From MPNO01 sp965205995 (GTDB lineage Bacteria; Pseudomonadota; Alphaproteobacteria; MPNO01): a stretch of DNA of 64,000 nucleotides. The notes below the pieces were generated by a model, which was not told the DNA's origin, made no database searches, and saw nothing but the letters and a program-made list of their open reading frames with translations. The stretch lies in assembly GCA_965205995.1 (NCBI GenBank), contig OZ242200.1, positions 3,534,001 to 3,598,000 of the forward strand, given 5' to 3'. Both the position numbers and the translations under genes were made by a program. Below are positions 16,846-24,948 of this stretch, piece after piece. Numbering within the stretch: position 1 is the first letter of the stretch; each line of letters begins with the position of its first letter.

Positions 16846-17002
16846 GATTGCCCCAGAGCGGATTGCCCCAGAGCGGATTGCCCCAGAGCGGATTGCCCCA
16901 GAGCGGATTGCCCCAGAGCGGGTTGCCCCAGAGCGGATTGCCCCAGAGCGGATTGCCCCAGAGCGGGTTGCCCCAGAGCGGATTGCCCCAGAGCGGATTG
17001 CC
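16846..17002. repeat. 15-bp minisatellite (10 copies plus a half) directly upstream of trxB
   Basis: Unit GATTGCCCCAGAGCG is repeated ten times from 16846 to 16995, followed by GATTGCC. Units 6 and 9 carry a single A-to-G change (GGTTG), the rest are identical. The array ends one base before the trxB ATG at 17004. In the trxB frame it is fully open and would encode (GLPQS)10 joined to TrxB if translation began at the GTG at 16815. All other frames are also open because 15 is divisible by three and the unit lacks stops. Confidence 0.95.
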
Positions 17003-17003
17003 A

Positions 17004-17966
17004 ATGTCCCAGACGCACCATGCCAAAGTCCTGATCATCGGCTCCGGCCCGGCCGGATACACGGCCGCGGTGTACGCCGCGCGGGCGGCGCTCGACCCGG
17101 TGCTGGTCACCGGCATCGAGGTCGGCGGGCAGATGTCGATCACCACCGATGTGGAGAACTATCCGGGATTCGCGGACATCGTCCAGGGACCCTGGCTGAT
17201 GGAGCAGATGCACCGGCAGGCGGAAAAGGTCGGCACCGCCCTGATCAACGACCTGATCGCCGAAGTCGATCTTTCGCGCCGCCCGTTCCGCTGCACGGGC
17301 GACGGCGGCGATGTCTACATCGCCGACACCATCGTCATCTCGACCGGCGCCCAGGCGCGCTGGCTCGGCCTCGACAGCGAGGCGGCGTTCCAGGGGTTCG
17401 GGGTCTCGGCCTGCGCGACCTGCGACGGCTTCTTCTTCCGGGGCAAGGACGTCGCGGTCATCGGCGGCGGCAACACCGCGGTCGAGGAGGCGCTCTACCT
17501 CACCAACCACGCGACCAGGGTGACGCTGGTCCACCGGCGCGACGCGTTGCGGGCGGAGAAAATCCTCCAGCAGCGCCTGTTTGCAAACCAGCGGATCGAA
17601 GTGGTCTGGAACACGGTGGTGGACGAGGTGCTCGGCACCGAGAATCCCAAGGAGGTCACCGGGATCAGGCTGCGCAACGTGGCGTCGGGCGAAATGTCGG
17701 AACGCGCGGTCGCCGGCATGTTTGTCGCCATCGGCCACGACCCGGCGACGGCGCTGTTTCGCGGCCAGGTCGATATGGACACCGACGGCTATATCCGCAC
17801 CGCCCCCGATTCGACGGTGACCAGCGTGCCGGGCGTGTTCGCCGCCGGCGATGTCCAGGACAAGATCTACCGCCAGGCGGTTACGGCTGCGGGCAGCGGC
17901 TGCATGGCGGCGCTCGAGGCGGAGAAGTTCATCGCCGAGCAGGTCACCGCCGCCGCCGCGGAATGA
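17004..17966 (+). CDS. trxB: Thioredoxin reductase
   Basis: 320 residues from ATG 17004, the usual length of bacterial low-Mr thioredoxin reductase. FAD-binding GSGPAGYTAAVYAARA is at the N-terminus, the redox-active CATC is at Cys137/Cys140, NADPH-binding GGGNTAVEEALYL follows, and the second FAD motif VFAAGDVQDKIYRQAVTAAG is near the C-terminus. It reduces thioredoxin with NADPH in the cytoplasm. No classical ribosome-binding site is seen because the minisatellite abuts the start; the repeat's own purine patch CAGAGCGG is the only candidate. An in-frame GTG at 16815 could add a 63-residue GLPQS-repeat extension. TrxB is a plausible reductant partner for the nearby AhpD-like protein. Confidence 0.95.
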   Translation: MSQTHHAKVLIIGSGPAGYTAAVYAARAALDPVLVTGIEVGGQMSITTDVENYPGFADIVQGPWLMEQMHRQAEKVGTALINDLIAEVDLSRRPFRCTGDGGDVYIADTIVISTGAQARWLGLDSEAAFQGFGVSACATCDGFFFRGKDVAVIGGGNTAVEEALYLTNHATRVTLVHRRDALRAEKILQQRLFANQRIEVVWNTVVDEVLGTENPKEVTGIRLRNVASGEMSERAVAGMFVAIGHDPATALFRGQVDMDTDGYIRTAPDSTVTSVPGVFAAGDVQDKIYRQAVTAAGSGCMAALEAEKFIAEQVTAAAAE

Positions 17967-18091
17967 GCCGCGCGGACACCGCCCGGGATTGCGGAATAGC
18001 CATATCAGCCCGATCCCATTTATGCGAGTTATGCATATCTGAGTTGTCAAATGCGGCATGGACCTCGCGCGCGGCAAAGCCCATTTCCTGT

Positions 18092-18263
18092 CGATCGGTA
18101 GGCGCTTTGGCGACTGGCGGCCCTCGGGCCCCAGTCACCGGATCGCCGATGAGTTCGGGCAAGTAGGTTCGCCCGAAAGGGTCTTCGGACCCGACGTCTC
18201 CCAGACGTGAAGCCTCCCTGTTAGACTCGCCCGGAAATCCTCGATTTCCGGGCCTTCTTTTGT
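18092..18263 (+). ncRNA. Candidate structured small RNA ending in an intrinsic terminator
   Basis: The 353 bases between trxB and the next start codon hold no credible gene but fold into consecutive hairpins. 18092-18145 is an outer 8-bp stem (CGATCGGT with ACCgGATCG) enclosing GACTGG/CCAGTC at 18112-18136. 18154-18177 is a 7-bp stem TTCGGGC/GCCCGAA. 18179-18192 is GGGTC-TTCG-GACCC with a UUCG tetraloop. 18194-18208 is ACGTCT-CCC-AGACGT. The last is a terminator at 18229-18253. A single-stranded CCTCCC lies before the terminator and could pair with Shine-Dalgarno sequences. I do not recognise a known family; it lacks the hallmarks of 6S, tmRNA, SRP or RNase P RNA. Confidence 0.45.
18229..18263 (+). 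terminator. Rho-independent terminator
   Basis: An 11-bp perfect stem GCCCGGAAATC / GATTTCCGGGC (18229-18239 and 18243-18253) with loop CTC is followed by CTTCTTTTG. It ends the candidate small RNA and may also stop read-through from trxB, 263 bases upstream. Confidence 0.8.
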
Positions 18264-18319
18264 GCCGCCCGGACCGCGGCCAGGACCGGCGGCAGGCGGT
18301 TTCGCGACGGGAGACCTGC

Positions 18320-18556
18320 ATGCGTGCGATGGTGTTCGACCGTGTCGGGCAACCCCTGACGCTGCGAGAGCGCGGCGTACCCTCGCCGGGCGCGGGCGAG
18401 GTGCTGATCCGGATCCCGGCTTGCGGCGTCTGCCGCACCGACCTGCACATCGTCGACGGCAAGCTTGCGGCGCCCAGACTGCCGCTGGTGCCGGGGCACG
18501 AGGCGGTCGGGCGGGGCGGGTCGCGCCGGATACCGGAGCCCTCAACTATACCGTAA
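18320..18556 (+). pseudogene. Truncated zinc-dependent alcohol dehydrogenase (N-terminal fragment)
   Basis: The first about 65 codons are a clear medium-chain zinc alcohol dehydrogenase N-terminus: MRAMVFDRVGQPLTL, PGAGEVLIRI, the zinc ligand stretch CGVCRTDLHIVDG and PGHEAVGR. After about base 18515 the homology stops abruptly and the frame ends at 18556. A full-length enzyme needs about 340 residues, so about 80 % of the gene, including the NAD(P) domain, is missing. The break is followed by an AT-rich inverted repeat, consistent with a deletion or recombination joint. Confidence 0.8.
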
Positions 18557-18580
18557 TGATCATGTCTTATCCGTTATAGT
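18545..18580. repeat. AT-rich imperfect inverted repeat at the dehydrogenase break point
   Basis: ACTATA at 18545-18550 is mirrored by TATAGT at 18575-18580, with further partial pairing inside (CCGTAA against TTATCCG). It stands out as an AT-rich island just after the truncated dehydrogenase. It may be a promoter (TATAGT resembles a -10 box) for the small gene at 18698, or a scar of a mobile element. The 177 bases from 18521 to 18697 show nothing else. Confidence 0.35.
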
Positions 18581-18697
18581 ACATGTGTCGGCTGCCTTGA
18601 TCGGACAATGGACATCGACCCCTATGAGCCACGATGGAAGAAATCGGGATACACCGCGACGATCGTTCGATAGCGCTGCAGACGCCGGGTCGGTCCG

Positions 18698-19048
18698 ATG
18701 ACGGGCGGGCGATCCGGCGGCGACCCGGCGGCGCTGACCGCGGCGCGTCACCTCAAGGAGTTCGGCTTCACCGGCTGGCACCTGATACGGAGCGGGGACT
18801 ACGATCCGGCCGTTGACACGCTCGCGGGTCCGGACAACCAGGTCGAGCGGCAAGTGGTCGAGGCCGTGGAATTCCTTATCGGGGATCTCCCTGCCTCCGA
18901 AAACAGGGCTGTGTTTCTCGTCGCCGGCAAGCCGCGGCCCAAGGTCGGCGACGGGCTGGTCGCCCTGACGCGCCACTGGCTGATCGAAAAGGTCGATGCG
19001 ATGGACCCGAGCGGCGACGAACAGATTTACGTCCTGGTCTGCGTCTGA
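18698..19048 (+). CDS. Hypothetical small protein (116 residues)
   Basis: ATG start, 116 residues, soluble, no signal peptide or membrane span. Residues 13-60 look like a folded alpha/beta unit (LTAARHLKEFGFTGWHLIRS, then QVERQVVEAVEFLIGDLP), and the end has GLVALTRHWLIEKVDAMDP and a hydrophobic C-terminal strand QIYVLVCV. Codon use is GC-rich at third positions, which supports a real gene. I do not recognise the family. It lies alone between the dehydrogenase remnant and a convergent monooxygenase. Confidence 0.5.
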   Translation: MTGGRSGGDPAALTAARHLKEFGFTGWHLIRSGDYDPAVDTLAGPDNQVERQVVEAVEFLIGDLPASENRAVFLVAGKPRPKVGDGLVALTRHWLIEKVDAMDPSGDEQIYVLVCV

Positions 19049-19075
19049 TCTTCGCCGCAGCCGATCGGCATCGGC

Positions 19076-20728
19076 CTATCCCGCGCCGCGCACCCGGTCG
19101 AGCAGCGTCCCGCAATCCCGCGGCAGAATGTCGCCGCGCCAGGCAACGTGGTGATCGGGCCGGATCAGCACCAGATCGGCGCCGTAGATCGCGCGCGCCG
19201 CCGCATCGTCGACCGCATTCGAGGCGAGCGGCAGCCCCCGGGAGGCGGCGGCCGCGAAGAGCGGCGCCGGGTCGGACGCGGCGTGGAACCGCAATAGCGT
19301 GAATTCCGGCCCCAGCGCGTCATGCAGCGCGCCGTCCGCCAGCCGCGCATGGGGCGCGCGGGCGCCGGGGCAGGCATTGGGGGTGTAGTCGTTCGGATCG
19401 TCGGGCGGCGCCACGGTGCCGTCGCCGGCAACGATCGGCGAGCCGGCATAGGACAGGCCGAGGAAAATACCGGGGATGGTGAATTCGAAATGCGCGTGGT
19501 CCTCGACCAGCGGCTTGAGCGCCGCGCGGGCGGCCCGGCCGGCGGCGCTGTCCTCCTCGACCGCCGCGCCGACCGGCATGCCGCCGATCGAATCCGCGAA
19601 ACGGCTGGCAAACGCGGTGTTGCGCTCGGCGATCGGCCGGCGCTCCGCCTCGTAGCTGTCGATCAGGCGCCGGCCGCCCCAGCCGGCGATCGTCGCGGCC
19701 AGCTTCCAGCCTAGGTTGACCGCGTCGTCGATGCCGGTGTTCATGCCCATCCCGCCTGTCGGCGTGAAGAGATGCGCCGCGTCGCCGGCGAGAAACACGC
19801 GGCCCTGGCGATAGCGCTCGGCGACCAGCGCATAGCCCGCCGTCCAGTTGAGGGCGGAAATGACGCGCAGCGGGAAGTCCGCGCCGGCGGCACGGTGGAT
19901 CATCGCGGTCGGGTCGCGCATGCCGCCGTCCCCGGCGCCGAGCGCCGCGATAAACAGGAACTTGTCCCTGCCGTCGACCGGGATGAACACGGCGCGGATT
20001 TCGGGGTTGAGGATCCAGTACTGCCAGGCCGGGCGCTGCGCGAGCCAGCCGGCATGGGGATCGGCCTCGAAATAGGTCGCGTACATCGGCCCGCCCATCA
20101 TCGGGCGGATCACCCCCGACTCGCCCATCAGCTCGACCCCGAGCGCGGCGCGCACGCCGCTGCCCGCCCCGTCGCAACCGATCAGGTAGTCGGCCTCGTA
20201 GACGATCTCCGCGCTGCCGTCGCCGCGCCGGGCGATCGCGGTAACGCCGTCGCCGCGGTCGTGGAATTCCTCCATGCGCCAGCCGAAACGCACCTCCACC
20301 GAGGGGAGCGCGTCGACCGCCTTCTTGAGCTCGGCTTCGAGAAACAGCTGCGAGCAGCGATGCGGCGGCTCGGGCGAGGCCCAGCGCCCGGTCCCCGCCG
20401 CGGCTTCGGCCAGGGCAAGGCGCCTCGAAGGCTGCGCGTAGCGGCCGAGCTCATAGCCGGTGAGCCGGGTGAAATAGGCGAGGTCGGTCGGGTGGTCGTC
20501 GTCCAGGCCCCGCGCTCGCACCGCTGCGGCGAGGCCGAGCCGGCGGAGATGCTCCATGGTCCGGCTCGATATCGCGTTGGCCTTGGGATGGGTCGCCGTG
20601 GTCGGCCGGTCGTTGAGCAGCGCACAGCGGATGCCGCGGCGGCCGAGCTCGATCGCCGCCACCATGCCGACCGGGCCGCCGCCGGCGACGACCACTGAAA
20701 CCCGCCGGGTCTCGACGGGAGGGCTCAA
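19076..20728 (-). CDS. FAD-dependent aromatic-ring monooxygenase (PheA/TfdB family)
   Basis: About 550 residues. Family motifs are the FAD dinucleotide fold VVVAGGGPVGMVAAIELGRR at the N-terminus, GCDGAGSGVRAALG with the DG motif, and GDAAHLFTPTGGMGMNTGID with the second FAD motif. It is followed by the thioredoxin-like C-terminal domain (LIRPDHHVAWRGD near the end). It is a NAD(P)H-dependent phenol or polyketide-type hydroxylase. The start is uncertain: the TTG at 20728 overlaps the ccmI stop (TTGA), which suggests coupling, while the GTG at 20695 is the alternative. It is the last gene of the long minus-strand run and has no obvious link to cytochrome maturation. Confidence 0.85.
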   Translation of the reverse strand: MSPPVETRRVSVVVAGGGPVGMVAAIELGRRGIRCALLNDRPTTATHPKANAISSRTMEHLRRLGLAAAVRARGLDDDHPTDLAYFTRLTGYELGRYAQPSRRLALAEAAAGTGRWASPEPPHRCSQLFLEAELKKAVDALPSVEVRFGWRMEEFHDRGDGVTAIARRGDGSAEIVYEADYLIGCDGAGSGVRAALGVELMGESGVIRPMMGGPMYATYFEADPHAGWLAQRPAWQYWILNPEIRAVFIPVDGRDKFLFIAALGAGDGGMRDPTAMIHRAAGADFPLRVISALNWTAGYALVAERYRQGRVFLAGDAAHLFTPTGGMGMNTGIDDAVNLGWKLAATIAGWGGRRLIDSYEAERRPIAERNTAFASRFADSIGGMPVGAAVEEDSAAGRAARAALKPLVEDHAHFEFTIPGIFLGLSYAGSPIVAGDGTVAPPDDPNDYTPNACPGARAPHARLADGALHDALGPEFTLLRFHAASDPAPLFAAAASRGLPLASNAVDDAAARAIYGADLVLIRPDHHVAWRGDILPRDCGTLLDRVRGAG

Positions 20729-21945
20729 CTGCCTTTGCCGAGCGCGTCGATGCGCAAGTCGATCTCGGCCCGCTCCGGCGAGCCCTCGGGCAGGAGCCGG
20801 CGCAGACGCGACCAGTGGCGCAGCGCGCCCGCCCTGTCGCCCGCCCGGTATGCCGCCGCCCCGGCGGCCTGCAGCGCGTCGCGCTCCTTTTCCGCCTCGC
20901 CGAGCACGCGGTAGGAGCGCGCGAGCCGGGCCCATCCTTCCGCGTCGTCGGGCTCCTCCTTGAGCCTGAGGGCGAGCCGCGCGACCATGCCGCGGATCAT
21001 CTCCGCCCGCTCTTCGGGCGACATCTGCTGCGCCGCCGCGATATCCTCGCGAGTCGGGCCGCGTGGCGGCTGCGGTCGCGATGTGGGCGCGAGGCTGGCG
21101 ATCCGCCGGCGCAGTATCGGCAGCCACTCGGCATCGTCGGGCGAGGCCGCTTCCAGCGCCCGCCAGCGCATGAGCGCCGCCTTCGGATCCCCCTTCTGCA
21201 ACGCCGCGAGACCGAGATAGAAGCGAGCCCGCGGCTCCCCGGGATCGATCTGGAGAGCGGCGGCGAAGGCCCGTTCCGCCTCGCCCGCGATCGTCCCTCC
21301 GCCGGCCGAGGCGAGCGCCTCGCCGTGGAGCGATCTGAGATCGGCGTCGGCCGGCAGCAGCGCCGCCGCGCGGCCATAGGCGCGGGCGGCCTCGGAATAG
21401 CGCCCGAGCGAGGCCAGGGACCGCCCCAGCAGGCGCCAGCCGCGCGCGTCGCCGGGCCGCTCCTTCATCCGCTCGGCGAGCCGCTCGACCAGCGTCGCCA
21501 CGTCGGCGTCGCGCTCGGCCGGGGGGGAGTCGGGGAGCGGCGATTGCGGGGCCGGCAACACGGCGGCGCTGGATACGGGCTGGCCGGAGAATAGCGGTGC
21601 GCCCTGCCAGAAATAGAGCCCGCCGGCGGCCAGCGGCAGGACGGCGGCGAGAACGACGGCCAGGATCGCCCGCCTGTGAGGCGCGTCGCCGCCCGCGAAC
21701 GGCTCTTCCCGCGCGGAATCGGCGGCAAGCAGCCGGCGGCCGATCTCCGCCCGCGAGGCTTCGAATTGATCATCGGCGACGAGGCCGCGGTCGCGGTCGC
21801 GCTCGACCTCCGCAAGCTGGTCGCGATAGATCTCGATGTCGTGCTCCGCGCGCGGTTGCGGCGGCGCCCGGGGCCGCAGCAAGGGAACGAGGACCGAGAG
21901 AACGACGATCAGCGCCATGCCGGCGAGGACGGCGAACAGGATCAC
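20725..21945 (-). CDS. ccmI: Cytochrome c maturation protein CcmI (TPR-containing)
   Basis: 406 residues from a GTG that overlaps the ccmH stop (GTGA). An N-terminal membrane helix (FAVLAGMALIVVLSVLVPLL) is followed by the conserved cytoplasmic EIYRDQLAEVERDRDRGLV loop, a second helix (RAILAVVLAAVLPLAAGG) and a periplasmic TPR region (RGWRLLGRSLASLGRYSEAARAY and later copies). CcmI is the apocytochrome chaperone that hands substrate to CcmF/H for haem attachment. The order ccmF-G-H-I with overlapping genes is the standard arrangement. Confidence 0.93.
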   Translation of the reverse strand: MILFAVLAGMALIVVLSVLVPLLRPRAPPQPRAEHDIEIYRDQLAEVERDRDRGLVADDQFEASRAEIGRRLLAADSAREEPFAGGDAPHRRAILAVVLAAVLPLAAGGLYFWQGAPLFSGQPVSSAAVLPAPQSPLPDSPPAERDADVATLVERLAERMKERPGDARGWRLLGRSLASLGRYSEAARAYGRAAALLPADADLRSLHGEALASAGGGTIAGEAERAFAAALQIDPGEPRARFYLGLAALQKGDPKAALMRWRALEAASPDDAEWLPILRRRIASLAPTSRPQPPRGPTREDIAAAQQMSPEERAEMIRGMVARLALRLKEEPDDAEGWARLARSYRVLGEAEKERDALQAAGAAAYRAGDRAGALRHWSRLRRLLPEGSPERAEIDLRIDALGKGS

Positions 21946-22415
21946 GGCGCCGGGTCCTCGTCGAGCAGCCGGGCAAGCCGGGCCCGCTCCGCCTGGTTGA
22001 GCGCGCCGGCGCCCGGGGATGCGGCGCGGCGGCGGCGCAGGAACACCGCGACCGCCGCAATTCCGATCAGCACGATCGCCGCCGGGCCGAGCCAGAGCGC
22101 ATAGGTCGTGGCCTTGAACGGCGGAGACAGGAGCACGAAATCGCCATAGCGCAGGGTGACGAAGCGCATGACCTCGTCGTCGCTGGCGCCGGCGGTCAGG
22201 CGCTCGCGAACGACGATGCGCAGATCCCTGGCGAGCGGCGCATCGGAATCGTCGATCGACTGGTTCTGGCAGACCAGGCAGCGGAGCTGCTTGGAAATCG
22301 TCCTCGCCCGGCTTTCGAGAGCCGGATCGGCCAGGATTTCGTCGGGCTGGACCGCCGCCGCCGGCGCCGCGAGCAACACCAACCCCAAAGCGAGCAGCGC
22401 GGCCCGGCGGATCAT
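21942..22415 (-). CDS. ccmH: Cytochrome c maturation protein CcmH (apocytochrome thiol reductase)
   Basis: 157 residues. A signal peptide (MIRRAALLALGLVLLAAPAA) precedes the hallmark LRCLVCQNQ with redox Cys46 and Cys49, then DLRIVVRERLTAGASDDEVM and the YGDFVLLSPPFK motif, then a C-terminal membrane helix. It reduces the CxxCH cysteines of apocytochrome c in the periplasm. The start overlaps the ccmG stop (ATGA) and its end overlaps ccmI, so translation is coupled across the cluster. Confidence 0.95.
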   Translation of the reverse strand: MIRRAALLALGLVLLAAPAAAVQPDEILADPALESRARTISKQLRCLVCQNQSIDDSDAPLARDLRIVVRERLTAGASDDEVMRFVTLRYGDFVLLSPPFKATTYALWLGPAAIVLIGIAAVAVFLRRRRAASPGAGALNQAERARLARLLDEDPAP

Positions 22416-22963
22416 CGGCCGAGCTCCTCGAGCAAAGGCAGGATCCGGGTTTCGAGATCGTGCGCCAGGATCGGGCCGACATGCTTGTACCGGATGCGCC
22501 CCGCACGGTCGACGATGAAGGTCTCGGGGTAGCCGTACACCCCCCAGTCGATGGAGACGCGCCCGGCGCGGTCGGCGCCGATGCGGCGATACGGGTTGCC
22601 GAGCCGGTCGAGGAAGCCGCGGGCCGCCTTCGGCTCGTCCTTGTGGTTGATGCCGTAGATCGCAACCCCGGCGCGGGCGAGCCGCATGAGAAACGGGTGT
22701 TCCTGGTGGCAGGGCGGGCACCACGAGGCGAAGACATTGACCAGCGCGGTCTCGCCGCGAAGATCGGCCGTCTTGAGCCCACCGGTCATGCCCTCGATCG
22801 GCGGCAGGTCGAATTGCGGCGCCGGCTTGCCGATCAGCGCGGAGGGGATGTCGGCGGCGTTCTTCGCGCCGCTGCCGATCTGGTGGAGATAGACCCCGAA
22901 GACGACGGCGAGCGCGGCGAAGGCGGCGATGGGGATGAGGGTCGAGAGTCGCGCGGAGGTCAT
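22412..22963 (-). CDS. ccmG: Thiol:disulfide interchange protein CcmG/DsbE
   Basis: 183 residues: an N-terminal membrane anchor (residues 8-27), then a thioredoxin fold with the WCPPC active site at Trp81-Cys85 and the family GVYGYPETFIVDRAGRIRYK stretch. It is a membrane-tethered periplasmic reductant that supplies electrons to CcmH or directly to apocytochrome c. Overlaps of 4 bases with ccmF upstream and ccmH downstream. Confidence 0.95.
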   Translation of the reverse strand: MTSARLSTLIPIAAFAALAVVFGVYLHQIGSGAKNAADIPSALIGKPAPQFDLPPIEGMTGGLKTADLRGETALVNVFASWCPPCHQEHPFLMRLARAGVAIYGINHKDEPKAARGFLDRLGNPYRRIGADRAGRVSIDWGVYGYPETFIVDRAGRIRYKHVGPILAHDLETRILPLLEELGR

Positions 22964-24948
22964 GGTCGCGCGGCGGCCTCGGCCGCCTTGCCCGCGCGCG
23001 CCCGGCGCGGCGCGCCCACCCTGAGCCTGCGGTCGGTGAGGGAAACCGCGCCGCCCGCCGCCATCACGATCGCGCCGACCCAGATCCACGGCACCAGGGG
23101 ATTGTGGTAGAGCCGCGCCGTCCACGCGCCGGTCGCCGAGCGGTCGCCGAGAACCGCGTAGATGTCGGCGAGCCAGGTGGTATGGATCGCCGCTTCCGTG
23201 GTCTGCGACTTCTCGGCCGGGTAGCTCCGCTTTTCGGGCCGGAGCACGGCGAGGACGCGGCCGCCGCGCTCAAGATCGAAGCGTCCCGTCACCGCGCGGT
23301 AGTTCGGCCCCGCCGTCTCCTCGACGCCGCGAAAGACCAGCCGGTAACCGGCGATGTCGACCGCGTCGCCGGGGTTCATCGACTGGATCCGCTCGGACTG
23401 CCAGGCGGAAGACGCGGTAATTCCGGCGACCACGATACCGACCCCGGCATGCGCCACCGTCATCCCCCAGGCGCTGCGCGGCAAATTGCCCGCGCGGCGC
23501 AGCACCGCGCTGGGCGGAATTCGGCCGATGCCGATCTTCCCGGCAAGCTCGGCCAGCGCGCCGAAGAAAAGCCAGGCCGCGAGGCCGAGCCCGAGAGCGG
23601 CGAGGAGATCGCCGCCGCCGGCCCGCCAGGCGGCGGCCAGCGCCACCGCCGCCGCGACGACGAAGGCGATGCCGAGCCGGCCGAACACGCCGGAAAGATC
23701 GCCCCTCTTCCATGCCAGCGTCGCGCCGATGACGCAGGCGATCAGCAGCGGCACCATGATGGGGACGAAGGTCGCCTCGAAGAAGGGCGGGCCGACCGAG
23801 ACCTTGCCGCCGCCGAGAGCGTCGAGGATCAGGGGGTAGAGCGTGCCGAGGAGAACCACCGCGGCCGCCGTGGTGAGCAACAAATTATTGAGCACCAGCG
23901 CCCCCTCGCGCGAGACCGGGGCGAACAGCCCGCCGCCCTTGAGCCCCGGCGCGCGGATCGCGTAGAGCGTGAGCGCGCCGCCGGTGATCAGGACCAGGAG
24001 GCCGAGGATGAAGACGCCGCGCCCGGGATCGGTGGCGAAAACGTGGACCGAGGTGAGGACGCCCGAGCGCACCAGGAAGGTGCCGAGCAAGGAGAGCCCG
24101 AAAGTCAGGATCGCGAGCAGCACCGTCCAGCCCTTCAGCGCGTCGCGCTTCTCCACCACGATCGCGGAATGGAGCAGCGCGGTTCCGGCGAGCCACGGCA
24201 TGAAGGAGGCGTTCTCGACCGGATCCCAGAACCACCAGCCGCCCCAGCCGAGCTCGTAATACGCCCACCAGCTGCCGAGGGCGATGCCGATGGTCAGGGC
24301 GCACCAGGCGAGCAGCGTCCACGGCCGGACCCAGCGCGCCCAGGCGGGATCGACGCGACCCTCGATGAGCGCCGCCACGGCGAAGGAAAACGAGATCGAG
24401 AACCCGACATAGCCGAGATAGAGGAAGGGCGGGTGGAAGGCGAGGCCGGGGTCCTGGAGCAGGGGGTTGAGCCCCTGACCCTCGGCCGGCACCGGGGCGA
24501 GGCGGACGAAGGGGTTGGAGGTAAACAGGATGAAGGCGAAGAAGCCCGCCGCCACCAGCCCGTGAACGGCAAGCACGCGGGCCCGGAGCGCCGCCGGGAG
24601 GTTGTTGCCGAAACCCGCGATCATGGCGCCGAAGAGCGTCAGGATCAGCACCCACAGCACCATCGAGCCTTCATGGTTGGCCCAGACGCCGGTGATCTTG
24701 TAGAGCAGCGGCTTCAAGGTGTGGGAATGCCGGGCGACGAGCTCCACCGAGAAATCCGACGTCACGAAGGCGTGGACAAGCGCGAGGAAGGACGCGGCCA
24801 CCAGGGCGAACTGCATCATCGCCGCGGGCCGGGCGACCGCCATCATCGCGGCCTCGCCCTTGGCCGCGCCGATCATCGGCACAACCCCCTGGATCAACGC
24901 GAGCAGGAAAGCGAGGATGAGCGCGAAATGGCCGATCTCGGCGATCAT
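22960..24948 (-). CDS. ccmF: Cytochrome c haem lyase subunit CcmF
   Basis: 662 residues from ATG 24948, which overlaps the ccmE stop (ATGA); a further ATG at 24975 lies inside ccmE. It has about 15 membrane spans. The periplasmic haem-handling WWD motif is clear (GWGGWWFWDPVENASFMPWL), as are the early WANHEGSMVLW and LNPLLQDPGLAFHPP signatures. It receives haem from CcmE and attaches it to the apocytochrome. Length is normal. Confidence 0.95.
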   Translation of the reverse strand: MIAEIGHFALILAFLLALIQGVVPMIGAAKGEAAMMAVARPAAMMQFALVAASFLALVHAFVTSDFSVELVARHSHTLKPLLYKITGVWANHEGSMVLWVLILTLFGAMIAGFGNNLPAALRARVLAVHGLVAAGFFAFILFTSNPFVRLAPVPAEGQGLNPLLQDPGLAFHPPFLYLGYVGFSISFSFAVAALIEGRVDPAWARWVRPWTLLAWCALTIGIALGSWWAYYELGWGGWWFWDPVENASFMPWLAGTALLHSAIVVEKRDALKGWTVLLAILTFGLSLLGTFLVRSGVLTSVHVFATDPGRGVFILGLLVLITGGALTLYAIRAPGLKGGGLFAPVSREGALVLNNLLLTTAAAVVLLGTLYPLILDALGGGKVSVGPPFFEATFVPIMVPLLIACVIGATLAWKRGDLSGVFGRLGIAFVVAAAVALAAAWRAGGGDLLAALGLGLAAWLFFGALAELAGKIGIGRIPPSAVLRRAGNLPRSAWGMTVAHAGVGIVVAGITASSAWQSERIQSMNPGDAVDIAGYRLVFRGVEETAGPNYRAVTGRFDLERGGRVLAVLRPEKRSYPAEKSQTTEAAIHTTWLADIYAVLGDRSATGAWTARLYHNPLVPWIWVGAIVMAAGGAVSLTDRRLRVGAPRRARAGKAAEAAARP

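Noticed and set aside
16846..17002. Tandem repeats considered as a CRISPR array
   Set aside because: The units are only 15 bp and directly adjoining with no spacers, and no cas genes are present.
16815..17003. Upstream GTG as the real trxB start, giving a GLPQS-repeat extension
   Set aside because: No ribosome-binding site is seen before it, and the ATG at 17004 gives the standard TrxB length; kept only as a possibility in the findings.
18092..18263. 6S RNA, tmRNA, SRP RNA or RNase P RNA as identity of the structured region
   Set aside because: No tag-peptide frame, no SRP GGAAGCAGCC-type loop, no RNase P core motifs and no long bulged rod of the 6S type could be found.
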